Assembly: GCA_943787265.1 (NCBI GenBank)
Contig: CALSLT010000019.1
Location: forward strand, 62,001-126,000
DNA: 64,000 bases
Direction of reading: 5' to 3'
Origin: an uncultured Planctomycetaceae bacterium
Lineage (GTDB): Bacteria; Planctomycetota; Planctomycetia; Planctomycetales; Planctomycetaceae
Under the pieces are notes generated by a model. It saw only the letters and a list, made by a program, of their open reading frames with translations, was not told where the DNA came from and searched no databases. The position numbers and the translations under genes were made by a program. Shown here piece by piece: positions 38,179 through 47,373 of this stretch. Each line of letters starts with the position of its first letter. Position 1 is the stretch's first letter.

Positions 38179-39501
38179 ATGGATCGTCGTGAGTTTCTGA
38201 AGAGTTCATCGTCGACGGCTGCGGCAGCGACGGTTCTTGCCGGGCATCAAGTGGCCAAAGCGGCTGCCAGTGAGCGACTTCGAGTCGGCGTGGTCGGCGG
38301 TGGCGGACGAGCCTACTCGCTGAACTGCACCTTCGCGTCGAACCCGAACGCCGAGATCGTCGCGATCGCCGATCTTGACTCGGCCAAACGTGACAAAGCC
38401 ATTGCCGAGGTCACAAAACGGCAGGGGACAAAGCCGGCTGCTGAGAAAGACTTTCGGCGGCTGATTGACGATTACAAACTCGACGCCCTGGTCGTCGGCA
38501 CGCCCGATCACTGGCACGCGATCCCGACGATCATGGCCTGCCAGGCGGGCATCGATGTCTATGTCGAAAAGCCGGACGGCCACAACATCGTCGAGGGCCA
38601 GACAATGGTCACTGCTCTGAAGAAGCACAAACGCGTGGTGCAGATGGGCTCGCAGCATCGCTCGACAGACCGCATGAAGTCGGCTCTGGAATTCATCCGG
38701 ACTGGAGCACTCGGTCGGTGCATGGTTGCCAAAGCCTGGGAAAGCACCAAGCAGGGGCCGATTGGTTTTCCACCTGACAGCGATCCGCCGGCAGGGATCG
38801 ATTACGACTTCTGGTTGGGAGCAGCTCCGAAGCGACCTTTCAACCGCAACCGATTCCACGGACGTTGGCGATGGTTCTACGACTACGGAACGGGCGACCT
38901 GGGCAACGACGGAGTGCATCGTCTCGACATGGCCGTCGCCGCGTTGTCAGCAGCGTGCGAAGCTCAAGGAGATCCACTTCCCGGCATGCCGCGCAAGATT
39001 CAGGCGTCGGGCGGCAAGTGGTACTTCGACGATGCTCAGGAATTCCCCGACACGCTGCAGGTCAACTACGAATATCACTCCGGTGAGCATCGCAAACTTC
39101 TGACCTACGAAATGCGTATCTGGGCGCCGTACTCGTTCCATCAGAATTCTGAAGGAGCGGCCGTCTACGGCGACAAAGGCTACATCATCATCGGCAACAC
39201 AGGCTGGAGTGCCTACACGGCTCGAAACAAACTGATCAAGGAAGTGAAGGGCGACAGCTTCGAAGGCCCCCACGTTCAGAACTTCATTGACTGCATCAAG
39301 TCGCGAGACAAACCCGCGTGCGATCTGGAAACTGTCGGACACCCAGCGTCAGTTCTTTGCCACTCGGGTAACATCGCCGCGCGAGTCGGCCGTCAATTGA
39401 CCTTCGACGCGAAGACAGAAACCTTCGAAAACGATCCCGATGCCAACGCCCTGCGAACACGTCCGGAATACCGCAAGCCGTGGACGCTTCCCGAGGTTTG
39501 A
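38179..39501 (+). CDS. Gfo/Idh/MocA family oxidoreductase with Tat signal
   Basis: NAD(P)-dependent sugar or inositol-type dehydrogenase, exported folded. The start at 38179 (MDRREFLKSS) has GGAG ~8 nt upstream and gives a twin-arginine signal (RREFLK, then AAAATVLAG) and 440 residues. The Rossmann segment reads RVGVVGGGGRAYSLNCTFAS, and the family lysine segment is YVEKPDGHNIVEGQTMV with K in EKP. A DYDFWLGAAPKRPFN segment is typical of the planctomycete subgroup. The substrate is unknown; these proteins often act in carbohydrate breakdown. Confidence 0.93.
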   Translation: MDRREFLKSSSSTAAAATVLAGHQVAKAAASERLRVGVVGGGGRAYSLNCTFASNPNAEIVAIADLDSAKRDKAIAEVTKRQGTKPAAEKDFRRLIDDYKLDALVVGTPDHWHAIPTIMACQAGIDVYVEKPDGHNIVEGQTMVTALKKHKRVVQMGSQHRSTDRMKSALEFIRTGALGRCMVAKAWESTKQGPIGFPPDSDPPAGIDYDFWLGAAPKRPFNRNRFHGRWRWFYDYGTGDLGNDGVHRLDMAVAALSAACEAQGDPLPGMPRKIQASGGKWYFDDAQEFPDTLQVNYEYHSGEHRKLLTYEMRIWAPYSFHQNSEGAAVYGDKGYIIIGNTGWSAYTARNKLIKEVKGDSFEGPHVQNFIDCIKSRDKPACDLETVGHPASVLCHSGNIAARVGRQLTFDAKTETFENDPDANALRTRPEYRKPWTLPEV

Positions 39502-39550
39502 CCGTCGATTCGTTCTCCATCCATAACTCCAGTATCTGAACTGGAGAAAA

Positions 39551-39598
39551 CAGAGAGAACAGAGTCAAGATTCGAAAGTCGTCTCTGCTTTCTCTGCT
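39551..39598. repeat. CAGAGA...TCTCTG inverted repeat
   Basis: CAGAGAGAACAGAG at 39551-39564 pairs with CTCTGCTTTCTCTG at 39583-39596. The hairpin lies in the short gap after the oxidoreductase gene and may serve as a terminator or dispersed repeat. Confidence 0.5.
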
Positions 39599-39642
39599 GA
39601 CTCCTGTTCAAGATATTGTTGTAACGACCGAAAGTTACGCCG

Positions 39643-42111
39643 ATGCGTTATCTACTGGTTGCTGTGCTTCTGCTGGCAGTCTCAACGAAGTGCGATCAAC
39701 TCGGTGCTGCAGAGCTTCGCTACGAGCCTGTCGAAGGGCAGCCGCTCGCAGCGAATGTTGCTCGACTTGTCGAGGCACTGGACTTTCTTGGGCAGCCTTT
39801 GCCCGAATCGCTTTCAGGCAAGCTGGCGGCCGCACAGAAGGAACGCGACGACAAGGCGATTCAGAAACTGCTTGATCCGCAAGTAGTCGCTGCGGTCTCG
39901 TTGAATCCTGAAGTTCGTGTGAAGGTCGAGCGCGGGCCGGGAGCGGCAACGATTCAGCAGGGCGGATTTACTCCGCTGCTGATCAAAGTCGTCAACCACA
40001 GCACCGTCGCTAACCAACTGCGAGTTCGCAGTCCTCAGGGAGGAGCTGTTTATTCCGGAGCGGCGGAAGCGATTCTTCAGCGACAAGCACAGACGGAACT
40101 CAACAAGAGTGAGAACACGGATGGTAAGACTGACCAGTTTCTGTCGGTCGAAATGTTTCAACGACCGCCGATGACCAGGCAGCTCAGCGGACTGGAAGTC
40201 GAGTATGCCATCGTGCTGGTTTACTCCAGCGAGTCCGGCAAGCGAGAGGCGACTCTGGAGTTCGATGTCGGAACAGGCACGCAGGATATTGGATTCCGAG
40301 GTGAAGTGCCGATCCTGTTTGACGTGAAGCCAGCGGTGCCGGTCAAGCTGGCGATCCATGACGTCGATGGCCAACCCACCGTCGGTCGACTGATCATTCG
40401 CGACAAGTTCGGTCGGATTTATCCATCGCAGGCCAAACGGCTGGCCCCTGACTTCTTCTTCCAACCGCAGATTTATCGTCGGCATGGGGACGTCGTGCTG
40501 TTGCCGCCAGGTGAGTTCATCGTTCACTTTTCTCGCGGCCCCGAATACCGCGTTCAGCAGAAGAAGATTGTGGTGAAGGACGCCAATGATCCGCCGGTTG
40601 AACTGAGAATGAATCGCTGGGTCGATCCGATGGTCAGCGGATTCTACAGCGGTGATCATCACATTCATGGGGCAGGGTGTTCGCACTACGACTCGCCAAC
40701 GAAGGGCGTGAGTCCGCAGGACATGTTTCTGCAAGTCAAAGGCGAAGGCTTGAACGTCGGTTGCGTGCTGACCTGGGGGCCGTGTTTCGACTTTCAAAGA
40801 AACTACTTCAGCCCGAAAGCGGATGCGGTCAGCGAGTCGACAACGCTGCTGAAGTACGACCTCGAGATCAGCGGATTCGGATCAGCGTCTCTCGGGCATG
40901 TGTGTCTGCTCAACCTGAAGAATCAGACCTATCCAGGATCTGATGGCTCAAAAGATCGGGGTTGGCCGACGTGGACGGTGCCCGTGCTGAAATGGTGTAA
41001 AGATCAAGGCGGCGTTACCGGTTATCCACACTCGGCGTTACAGGTGAATCCCGGCTACGAAGGCAAGCGGCTGCTGGAAACGTGGGACGAAGATGCCAGC
41101 GAAGGACTGGATGAAAAAGAGATCCAGTCCGTGTTGATGCCCGAGCCGTTCGCAAAGATCGACACCGACGGCAACCAGCAACTGACGTTTGCAGAACTGT
41201 CTCGCAGTGTCGAACGCGCCGCCAACGAACTCCCCAACACAGCGATTCCGTTCATGAACGGCGGCGGGGCGTTGGAAATTTGCGTCAGCACTGCCGAGGG
41301 CGTTTGCGATTTCATCAGCGCGATGGACACCGCGAGAATTCCGGAATGGAATACCTGGTACCACCTGATGAATTGCGGATTTCCGATCAAGCTGAGCGGT
41401 GAAACAGACTTTCCCTGCATGAGCAGTCGCCGAGTCGGGCAGGGCCGAGTCTATGTGCAACTTGGCAAGGTCGGACATCTTGACTTTGGCGACTGGTGCA
41501 ACGGCATCGCCGCCGGGAAATCGTACGTGTCGGACGGCTTTGCTCACGCGTTGGATTTCTCGGTCGACAGTCAGCGACCTGGTTTTGGCAACGTAAAGTT
41601 ACAGGAACGCGGCAAGGTCAAAGTGAAAGCGACGGTTTCCTTCGCACCGGCAACTCCGATCGGAGTCGCGTACGGAAATGTCATGCCGTCTGCGGGGCGA
41701 AGGATTGTCGGAGACACAGTCAACCTGCACGCTCCAAGATCGATGGACTATGTCAACGGCGGAAAGCGGAAGGTCGAAATCGTCGTCAACGGAGAAGCTG
41801 TTGCTTCAGTCGACGTACCAGCCGACGGACAGTCACACGACATTGAATTTCCTGTAAACATTCTACAAAGCAGTTGGGTAGCGCTCAGACACTTTCCACA
41901 GCTTCACACAAACCCGGTTAACGTCATTGTCGAAGGAAAGCCGATCCGAGCATCGGCAAACAGCGCTCGCTGGTGTCTCGATGTCATCGATCAATTGTGG
42001 AAGTTTCGCAGCAAGAGGATCTCAGAAAAAGAACGCCCGGCGGCACGAGCCGCTTACGATCGTGCCGAGGCGAAGTTCCGGCAGATCGCTAAGGATGCGG
42101 TAGCTCGTTGA
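39643..42111 (+). CDS. CehA/McbA-like (PHP-type) metallohydrolase, secreted
   Basis: An 822-residue protein with a signal peptide (MRYLLVAVLLLAVSTKC). The N-terminal ~330 residues are beta-rich domains. A PHP-type metal motif GDHHIHG lies at 337-343, with later metal-type histidines in GYPHSALQV and HLMNCGFPIKLSGETDF, as in the CehA/McbA group. An EF-hand-like loop (DTDGNQQLTFAE, ~507-518) interrupts the hydrolase domain. The C-terminal part has beta-sandwich sequence. Family members hydrolyse phosphoester or carbamate bonds; this substrate is unknown. It lies between the oxidoreductase and two DUF1501 genes on the same strand. Confidence 0.85.
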   Translation: MRYLLVAVLLLAVSTKCDQLGAAELRYEPVEGQPLAANVARLVEALDFLGQPLPESLSGKLAAAQKERDDKAIQKLLDPQVVAAVSLNPEVRVKVERGPGAATIQQGGFTPLLIKVVNHSTVANQLRVRSPQGGAVYSGAAEAILQRQAQTELNKSENTDGKTDQFLSVEMFQRPPMTRQLSGLEVEYAIVLVYSSESGKREATLEFDVGTGTQDIGFRGEVPILFDVKPAVPVKLAIHDVDGQPTVGRLIIRDKFGRIYPSQAKRLAPDFFFQPQIYRRHGDVVLLPPGEFIVHFSRGPEYRVQQKKIVVKDANDPPVELRMNRWVDPMVSGFYSGDHHIHGAGCSHYDSPTKGVSPQDMFLQVKGEGLNVGCVLTWGPCFDFQRNYFSPKADAVSESTTLLKYDLEISGFGSASLGHVCLLNLKNQTYPGSDGSKDRGWPTWTVPVLKWCKDQGGVTGYPHSALQVNPGYEGKRLLETWDEDASEGLDEKEIQSVLMPEPFAKIDTDGNQQLTFAELSRSVERAANELPNTAIPFMNGGGALEICVSTAEGVCDFISAMDTARIPEWNTWYHLMNCGFPIKLSGETDFPCMSSRRVGQGRVYVQLGKVGHLDFGDWCNGIAAGKSYVSDGFAHALDFSVDSQRPGFGNVKLQERGKVKVKATVSFAPATPIGVAYGNVMPSAGRRIVGDTVNLHAPRSMDYVNGGKRKVEIVVNGEAVASVDVPADGQSHDIEFPVNILQSSWVALRHFPQLHTNPVNVIVEGKPIRASANSARWCLDVIDQLWKFRSKRISEKERPAARAAYDRAEAKFRQIAKDAVAR

Positions 42112-42246
42112 GCTGATCTGGAATGAAAGCAACTTGCCGGCGTATTTCGCGACTCAGTTTCATAAGATGGGCTGACTTCCACGCACGCCATTTTGGGTTT
42201 GCCTCCTGAATACGACTCTCCGATTCAGAATCAGAGATTGCGAAAC

Positions 42247-43608
42247 ATGAAATCCTTGGACATTCATTCTCAACAGGCGTCCCGGCGGGAGATGTTGCAG
42301 GTCGGCAGTCTGGGCCTGATGGGCGTCACACTGCCGCGGCTGTTGCAGGCTGAAGAAAATGCACCGGCTACGGGGCTGAACGCGAGTGCCGATGCCTGCA
42401 TCGTGATCTTCTTAAACGGAGGACCATCGCACCTCGATATGTGGGATATGAAGCCCAACGAGAGCGAAGGAATCCGCGGCGAGTTCAAGCCGATCTCGAC
42501 GTCGCTGGCTGGCTATCAGATGTCCGAACACCTTCCCCGGATGGCTAAGCTCGCCCATCGGTCGACCATTGTTCGGTCGATGCATCACGGAGTGAACAAC
42601 GCTCACGCTGCCGCAGTTTACGCAGCGATGACCGGGCACGATCGTGGCGAAATCGGCGGCGGGGCGAAGCAGACCGATTATCCAACACTTGGCTCGGTCG
42701 CCAGCATGATTCGCCCGCCGAAGCAGAACGCGGTTTCGCACGTCGTTCTGCCGTACATCACAAAGGAAGGGGCAAAGGGGCCTCCGCAGCCGGGATTTTT
42801 CGCAGGCTTCATGGGACGGCATCACGATCCACTGTTCGTTCTGAAAGATCCCAACGCGGCTGACTTTTCGATTCCCGAGCTGACGCTGCAGACTGGTGTC
42901 TCGGCAGAGCGACTGCAGGCACGGCGAGCCTTGTTTGACGGATTAGATACTCAGGTTGCCGCGCGGATCGAATCGAAGGGGATGACCGGTCTGCAGAATC
43001 GAGCGATCGACCTGCTGACTTCGCCGGCCGCGCAGCAGGCGTTTCAAATTTCGTCGGAACCGGATTCGCTGCGCGATTCTTACGGAAGAAACATTTACGG
43101 GCAGAGTCTGCTGCTGGCTCGTCGGTTGCTGGAAGCTGGCACGCGACTCGTCACGCTGTCGTGGGCTCCCGACGCCAACGCCACTTGGGACTCGCACAGC
43201 AGTAACTTTGTCAAATTGAAGAATACGTTGCTGCCGCAACTCGATGCTGGCGTGGTGGGCCTTGTCGGCGACCTCGCAGACCGAGGCATGCTCGAACGCA
43301 CGGTCGTCGCGATCATGGGCGACTTTGGCCGCACGCCAAAGGTCAACGGAAACAGCGCCGGCCGCGATCACTGGAACTATTGCTACAGCCTTCAATTGAT
43401 TGGTGGCGGATTCAAGGAAGGTTTGATCTACGGATCGAGTGACAAGACCGGAGCATTCCCGGCTCGTGACGCTCTGATTCCGGGCGACATTGTTTCGTCA
43501 ATTTATCATTGCCTGGGAATCCGGCACGACAGTTTCATCCCTGACCAGCTCAACCGCCCGCACCGACTCGTTCCAACCGGCGAGGTTGTTTACGATCTGC
43601 TTGGCTAA
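42247..43608 (+). CDS. DUF1501 protein, first of a pair
   Basis: The start at 42247 (MKSLDIHSQQ) gives 453 residues and a Tat-like signal (SRREMLQVGSLGLMG). The DUF1501 domain, an alkaline-phosphatase/sulfatase-like fold very common in planctomycetes, is marked by CIVIFLNGGPSHLDMWDMKP, TIVRSMHHGVNNAHAAAVY, SWAPDANATWDSHSSNF and IMGDFGRTPKVN. Its metal residues are in place but no activity is established for the family. DUF1501 genes usually follow DUF1549/DUF1553 genes; here the partner is another DUF1501. Confidence 0.92.
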   Translation: MKSLDIHSQQASRREMLQVGSLGLMGVTLPRLLQAEENAPATGLNASADACIVIFLNGGPSHLDMWDMKPNESEGIRGEFKPISTSLAGYQMSEHLPRMAKLAHRSTIVRSMHHGVNNAHAAAVYAAMTGHDRGEIGGGAKQTDYPTLGSVASMIRPPKQNAVSHVVLPYITKEGAKGPPQPGFFAGFMGRHHDPLFVLKDPNAADFSIPELTLQTGVSAERLQARRALFDGLDTQVAARIESKGMTGLQNRAIDLLTSPAAQQAFQISSEPDSLRDSYGRNIYGQSLLLARRLLEAGTRLVTLSWAPDANATWDSHSSNFVKLKNTLLPQLDAGVVGLVGDLADRGMLERTVVAIMGDFGRTPKVNGNSAGRDHWNYCYSLQLIGGGFKEGLIYGSSDKTGAFPARDALIPGDIVSSIYHCLGIRHDSFIPDQLNRPHRLVPTGEVVYDLLG

Positions 43609-43669
43609 CTCACCAGACAGTTCAGCCGTCGCCTTTCGATGGCAGCTTTACATAAACAGGATGACTGAG

Positions 43670-45091
43670 ATGTTTAACGAATCACTCGCTCGTCGTGCGT
43701 TTCTTGGTCGAACCTCGCAGGGGCTTGGCGCGTACGCTCTGGCGTCGATGCTGGAGCAGTCGGTTGCTCAATCGGCTACACCCGACAAGCAAGTGGATCG
43801 CTGGGCGGGAGCGATCAAGAAGCTGCACGCTCCTCAGAAGGCGAAACGAGTGATTTTCCTTTGCATGGCCGGAGGAAGTTCGCATCTGGAAACGTTCGAC
43901 AATAAGCCGAAGCTTGCCGAAATGGACGGCAAGCCGATGCCCGATTCGTATACGAAGGGGCAGCCGATTGCGCAGTTGCAGGGGAAGCAGCTCAAGTGCA
44001 TGGCTCCTCAGCATCCGTTTCAGAAGTGTGGCGAGTCCGGCATCGAGATGGCGTCGATCTTTCCGCACCTCGCTGAAGTCGCCGACGAGATGTGCATCAT
44101 TCGGTCGTTGAAAACAGAAGCCATCAATCACGATCCCGCCCACACTTTCATGAATACTGGAACGTCGATCAGCGGACGACCTTCGATGGGTTCGTGGCTG
44201 CTGTACGGGCTCGGTGCAGAAGCCGACAATCTGCCAGGCTTTGTGGTAATGACTTCAGTCGGCGGCGGACAGAATCAGCCGATCGCCGCGCGGCAGTGGC
44301 ACAGTGGATTTCTGCAAAGCCGTTTTCAGGGAGTGCAGTTTCACTCGCAGGGCGACCCGGTTTTGTACGTGAAGAATCCGCCAGGGATTTCGGTCGAACA
44401 GCAACGCGAAGCTGTCAACGCTGTTCAGCAACTTAACAGTATCCGCAACGAAACAGTCGATGACCCTGAGATCGCAACTCGGATTGCGCAGTACGAACTT
44501 GCATTCCGCATGCAGACCAGCGTGCCGCAGCTCATGGACTTCTCCGACGAATCGAAAGAGACGCTTGAGTCGTACGGAACCAAAGGCGCTGACGGCACGT
44601 ACGCTTCAAACTGTTTGCTCGCTCGGCGGTTGGCTGAACGCGGCGTGCGGTTTATTCAGCTCTACCATCGGGGCTGGGATCATCACGGCGGTATCAAGAA
44701 CGCATCGGCCGGAACGGCCAAGCTTTGCGATCAGGGGACAGCCGCGCTGATCAAAGATTTGAAACAGCGCGACATGCTGAAAGACACGCTGATCATCTGG
44801 GCGAGCGAGTTCGGTCGGACTCCGATGGCACAGGGCAGCGGCCGAGATCACCATATCAAGGGTTACTCGATGTGGATGGCTGGTGGCGGAGTCAAAGGCG
44901 GAATGACGTACGGAGCGACCGACGAACTCGGTTACAACGCTGTTGAAGACGTCGTCAGCGTCCACGACATGCACGCCACGATGCTGCATCTACTCGGCAT
45001 CGACCACAAGCAACTGACGATCCGATTCCAAGGCCGCGACTTCCGCCTGACCGACGTTCACGGAAAGGTTCAGGATCGGATTCTTGCTTGA
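43670..45091 (+). CDS. DUF1501 protein, second of a pair
   Basis: The ATG at 43670 (MFNESLARRAFLG) has AGGA ~8 nt upstream; an ATG at 43661 is too close to it, and the longer open frame overlaps the previous gene. The product is 473 residues with a twin-arginine-like signal (ARRAFLGRTSQGLGAYALAS). DUF1501 marks are VIFLCMAGGSSHLETFDNKP, IIRSLKTEAINHDPAHTFM, YHRGWDHHG and WASEFGRTPMAQGSGRDHH. It belongs to the subgroup that removes the first-residue disorder and keeps the GRDHH metal site. It follows the first copy by 61 bp. Confidence 0.92.
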   Translation: MFNESLARRAFLGRTSQGLGAYALASMLEQSVAQSATPDKQVDRWAGAIKKLHAPQKAKRVIFLCMAGGSSHLETFDNKPKLAEMDGKPMPDSYTKGQPIAQLQGKQLKCMAPQHPFQKCGESGIEMASIFPHLAEVADEMCIIRSLKTEAINHDPAHTFMNTGTSISGRPSMGSWLLYGLGAEADNLPGFVVMTSVGGGQNQPIAARQWHSGFLQSRFQGVQFHSQGDPVLYVKNPPGISVEQQREAVNAVQQLNSIRNETVDDPEIATRIAQYELAFRMQTSVPQLMDFSDESKETLESYGTKGADGTYASNCLLARRLAERGVRFIQLYHRGWDHHGGIKNASAGTAKLCDQGTAALIKDLKQRDMLKDTLIIWASEFGRTPMAQGSGRDHHIKGYSMWMAGGGVKGGMTYGATDELGYNAVEDVVSVHDMHATMLHLLGIDHKQLTIRFQGRDFRLTDVHGKVQDRILA

Positions 45092-45134
45092 CCATCGGGT
45101 TCTGAGCAGCGATGTCCCGCTCGAACAGGAACTC

Positions 45135-45189
45135 ACGCAAAGGCGCAAAGGGCAAACATTGAAACCTTTGCGTCTTGGCGACTTTGCGT
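45135..45189. repeat. CGCAAAGG / CCTTTGCG inverted repeat
   Basis: The left arm ACGCAAAGGCGCAAAGG (from 45135) pairs with the right arm 45165-45189. The right arm is shared with 9157-9184 in opposite orientation. It lies between two convergent genes and may help terminate both. Confidence 0.65.
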
Positions 45190-45232
45190 AATCCGACGAC
45201 GGGTAACACAAACGCCTCGTAGCTGGCGAATT

Positions 45233-46498
45233 CTAATAACGGCTGCCCAATCGAAGCACGATGGTGTCGTCGGGTTGGAAGTTGCCGACTCCGGATCGGT
45301 ATTCGAGGTCGCGGTTGAAGAGGAAGCCAACTTCGAAGAACGAAGACGACTCTTCTTTGTCGGTCGGGATGGTTTCCAGGCCGATTGTTGCACGGTACTC
45401 AGTCAGTGAGACGACGTCGGCGTTGCCCGCCGTTCGTTCGATGGCCCAGGCAGAACCGTGGTACTCGCCGCGGAAGTACAGCCATTGATCCTTGTCTTCA
45501 TCGTGATCGGTTCGGAACCGAATCTGTGGTCGTGGGAAATAGAGATCCACTTTTGTGTCGGGATTTGGTTCAAAGATGATCCCACCCGCTGGAAGCAGTT
45601 CGGTTTGCTCAAGATCGAGGTATTCAAAACCGCCAACGAATCGACCAGTGTTCTCCGCGGTCCAAAGGTCTGCATACGCAAGGACTCGACCAGGAAATCG
45701 CCAGCCTTCGCGGACGCTGTCCTCGAAGTCGGTGAACAGGCCTATTTTAAAGTTGGCGTCGATGCCGAATCCGTAGTCAGTTTCGGCTTTGAAGCGAGTA
45801 TTCCAGAAGATGTCGAACAGTCGCGGCGGGAGGTCGCTTCCGATATGTCCCGGTCCGTCGACGAAATGGATGCCGGTTCCGAAGTCGGTCTCCAGACCTT
45901 CCTTGCCTGAGTCGAGGTCGAAGTTCCAGGACGGTGCGTCGCCGGTCAGACTTAAAAAGCCGATCCCGTTGTCACCGTTGCGTAGTACCCAGTCGAGTGA
46001 CGACCTGTTCCATCGCCCAAACCAATCCGCGGGGCTCAACAGCTCGTCGGCTTCCTCGGTCTCGTCCAGCACTTTCAGTTTCGCTTTTCCTGGTTTGTCA
46101 CCGGGCTTGTTGTCTGGCTTGTCGGCTGGGGGTTCGTCGGCCTCGACGTTGCTGCTATTTTCATCGCTGGCGGCAGCCTCTGTTGGCAAAGACTCTTCCG
46201 GCTCGAAATTCGGGACGTCTTCCGAGTCCGTAACTTCGGTGGGGGCTTCAGCCGCCGTAGCTGCATCCGACTCATCAGCCGTTGCTTCATCATCAGGAAT
46301 TGGCGGCAGGAGCGGGGGCTTGAATGAAGCTTCCTCCGGCGCAAAGTCTGGTCCGGCCGCCGGCTCCTCAAAAACGACTTGAGTGATCGACGATGCAGGC
46401 TTGCCCGAAGGCTTCCAGTCGGAAGCTTTTACAGTGATTGTGTTTAGGGCCAGAAACAGCAGAATCGCTGTCATGGCGGAGTTGATTCGAAAGAACAT
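45233..46498 (-). CDS. probable outer-membrane beta-barrel protein
   Basis: The 421-residue protein has a signal peptide (MTAILLFLALNTITVKA), an acidic low-complexity linker (~45-145, rich in Glu, Ala, Asp and Pro), then ~270 residues of alternating polar/hydrophobic strands with many aromatic residues. The last strand ends in LRLGSRY, a C-terminal aromatic typical of outer-membrane proteins. Segments such as DLPPRLFDIFWNTRFKAETDY and YADLWTAENTGRFVGGFEYL suggest a planctomycete-specific barrel family. Function unknown; a porin or anchor role is a guess. Confidence 0.75.
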   Translation of the reverse strand: MFFRINSAMTAILLFLALNTITVKASDWKPSGKPASSITQVVFEEPAAGPDFAPEEASFKPPLLPPIPDDEATADESDAATAAEAPTEVTDSEDVPNFEPEESLPTEAAASDENSSNVEADEPPADKPDNKPGDKPGKAKLKVLDETEEADELLSPADWFGRWNRSSLDWVLRNGDNGIGFLSLTGDAPSWNFDLDSGKEGLETDFGTGIHFVDGPGHIGSDLPPRLFDIFWNTRFKAETDYGFGIDANFKIGLFTDFEDSVREGWRFPGRVLAYADLWTAENTGRFVGGFEYLDLEQTELLPAGGIIFEPNPDTKVDLYFPRPQIRFRTDHDEDKDQWLYFRGEYHGSAWAIERTAGNADVVSLTEYRATIGLETIPTDKEESSSFFEVGFLFNRDLEYRSGVGNFQPDDTIVLRLGSRY

Positions 46499-46738
46499 TG
46501 TCCCGTCCGGGTTTGAGGAGGAGACCGGCAGCGAGGAGCCTCGTATCAGATCCAGACGAAATCGGGCAATATCGAGTTTGTACGGGCCTAGAGCATGTCA
46601 TGTGTTCGGATTGTTCCGAAAGTTTCAGATCAGTTCCTGAAACGAACGTCTGACGGAGCCTCACATGTTTGAAACGTGTTTCGAAAGTCGTAGGATGCCG
46701 GGCTGCTGACTCAATGCTCCGAATCCGGGAACCGTGCT
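46499..46738. other. divergent region with small hairpins
   Basis: Two short perfect hairpins are visible: TTCGGATTGTTCCGAA (46606-46621) and GTTTCAG...CTGAAAC just after it. They may be regulatory or repeat-derived; no gene is seen. Confidence 0.4.
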
Positions 46739-47152
46739 GTGACTGAGAACGTAAAGCTGGACACTCCAATCTCACAGGCCTCGTTGATCGAGCATGTTGC
46801 GTCGCGCCTGCAGGAAGTCGTGGACGAAGCCGAGGCCAACACGAAGCCGCTGGAAATGGAGCCGTATCGTGGTCGGCTGTTCGAGCTTTTCGTTCTGGCC
46901 AACGGTGCGGGTCTCACCGACGAAGCTGTCGAGCCCAATCTGACGTCCGACGCCGTCGCGAGACTTCTCGCCGAACGTTGGGGCTTACGTCAGGAAGTCA
47001 GTTCATCTGCGGAAGCTGCAAAGGCCATTTCGAACGACGGCGTCGCGAAAATGCGGCTGCTCTGGTCGCTGCTGCGAATGTGGATGGAGTGGTGCTACGC
47101 CTGGGATCGCTGGGCGGAATTCCACGACGAAACGCCTAAATCGCCTCGGTAG
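46739..47152 (+). CDS. hypothetical protein, 137 residues
   Basis: I do not recognise this protein. It starts with GTG and reads TENVKLDTPISQASLIEHVA. It is mostly helical, soluble and acidic at the N-terminus, with a Trp-rich C-terminal helix (LLWSLLRMWMEWCYAWDRWA). There is no signal peptide or membrane segment. It lies 221 bp before the YifB-like gene on the same strand, with a TTGACA-like box at 47231 between them. A real gene is likely from its length and composition, but the start codon is uncertain. Confidence 0.6.
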   Translation: MTENVKLDTPISQASLIEHVASRLQEVVDEAEANTKPLEMEPYRGRLFELFVLANGAGLTDEAVEPNLTSDAVARLLAERWGLRQEVSSSAEAAKAISNDGVAKMRLLWSLLRMWMEWCYAWDRWAEFHDETPKSPR

Positions 47153-47373
47153 GCAATCGATTGACGGCTTCCAGACAGTACTCGTGCATTTCCTGTTTTG
47201 CGAAGATGAAAAACAGATGTTGTCAACGGGTTGACATGCTGCCTGTTCTGGCGTGAACTGTGCGTTTGACCGGACGGGGGCGCTACTCGATGGCGTGAGC
47301 GTTTTATCCTTGCCGGCTGCTTCAGTCTCGAATGGACGGCGCATCCGCCGTTCCGAATCGGAATGGCGGGCTC

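Noticed and set aside
47231..47259. TTGACA box with 17-bp spacing as a promoter for the YifB-like gene
   Set aside because: The would-be -10 (TGAACT) is a poor match and the sigma specificity here is unknown.
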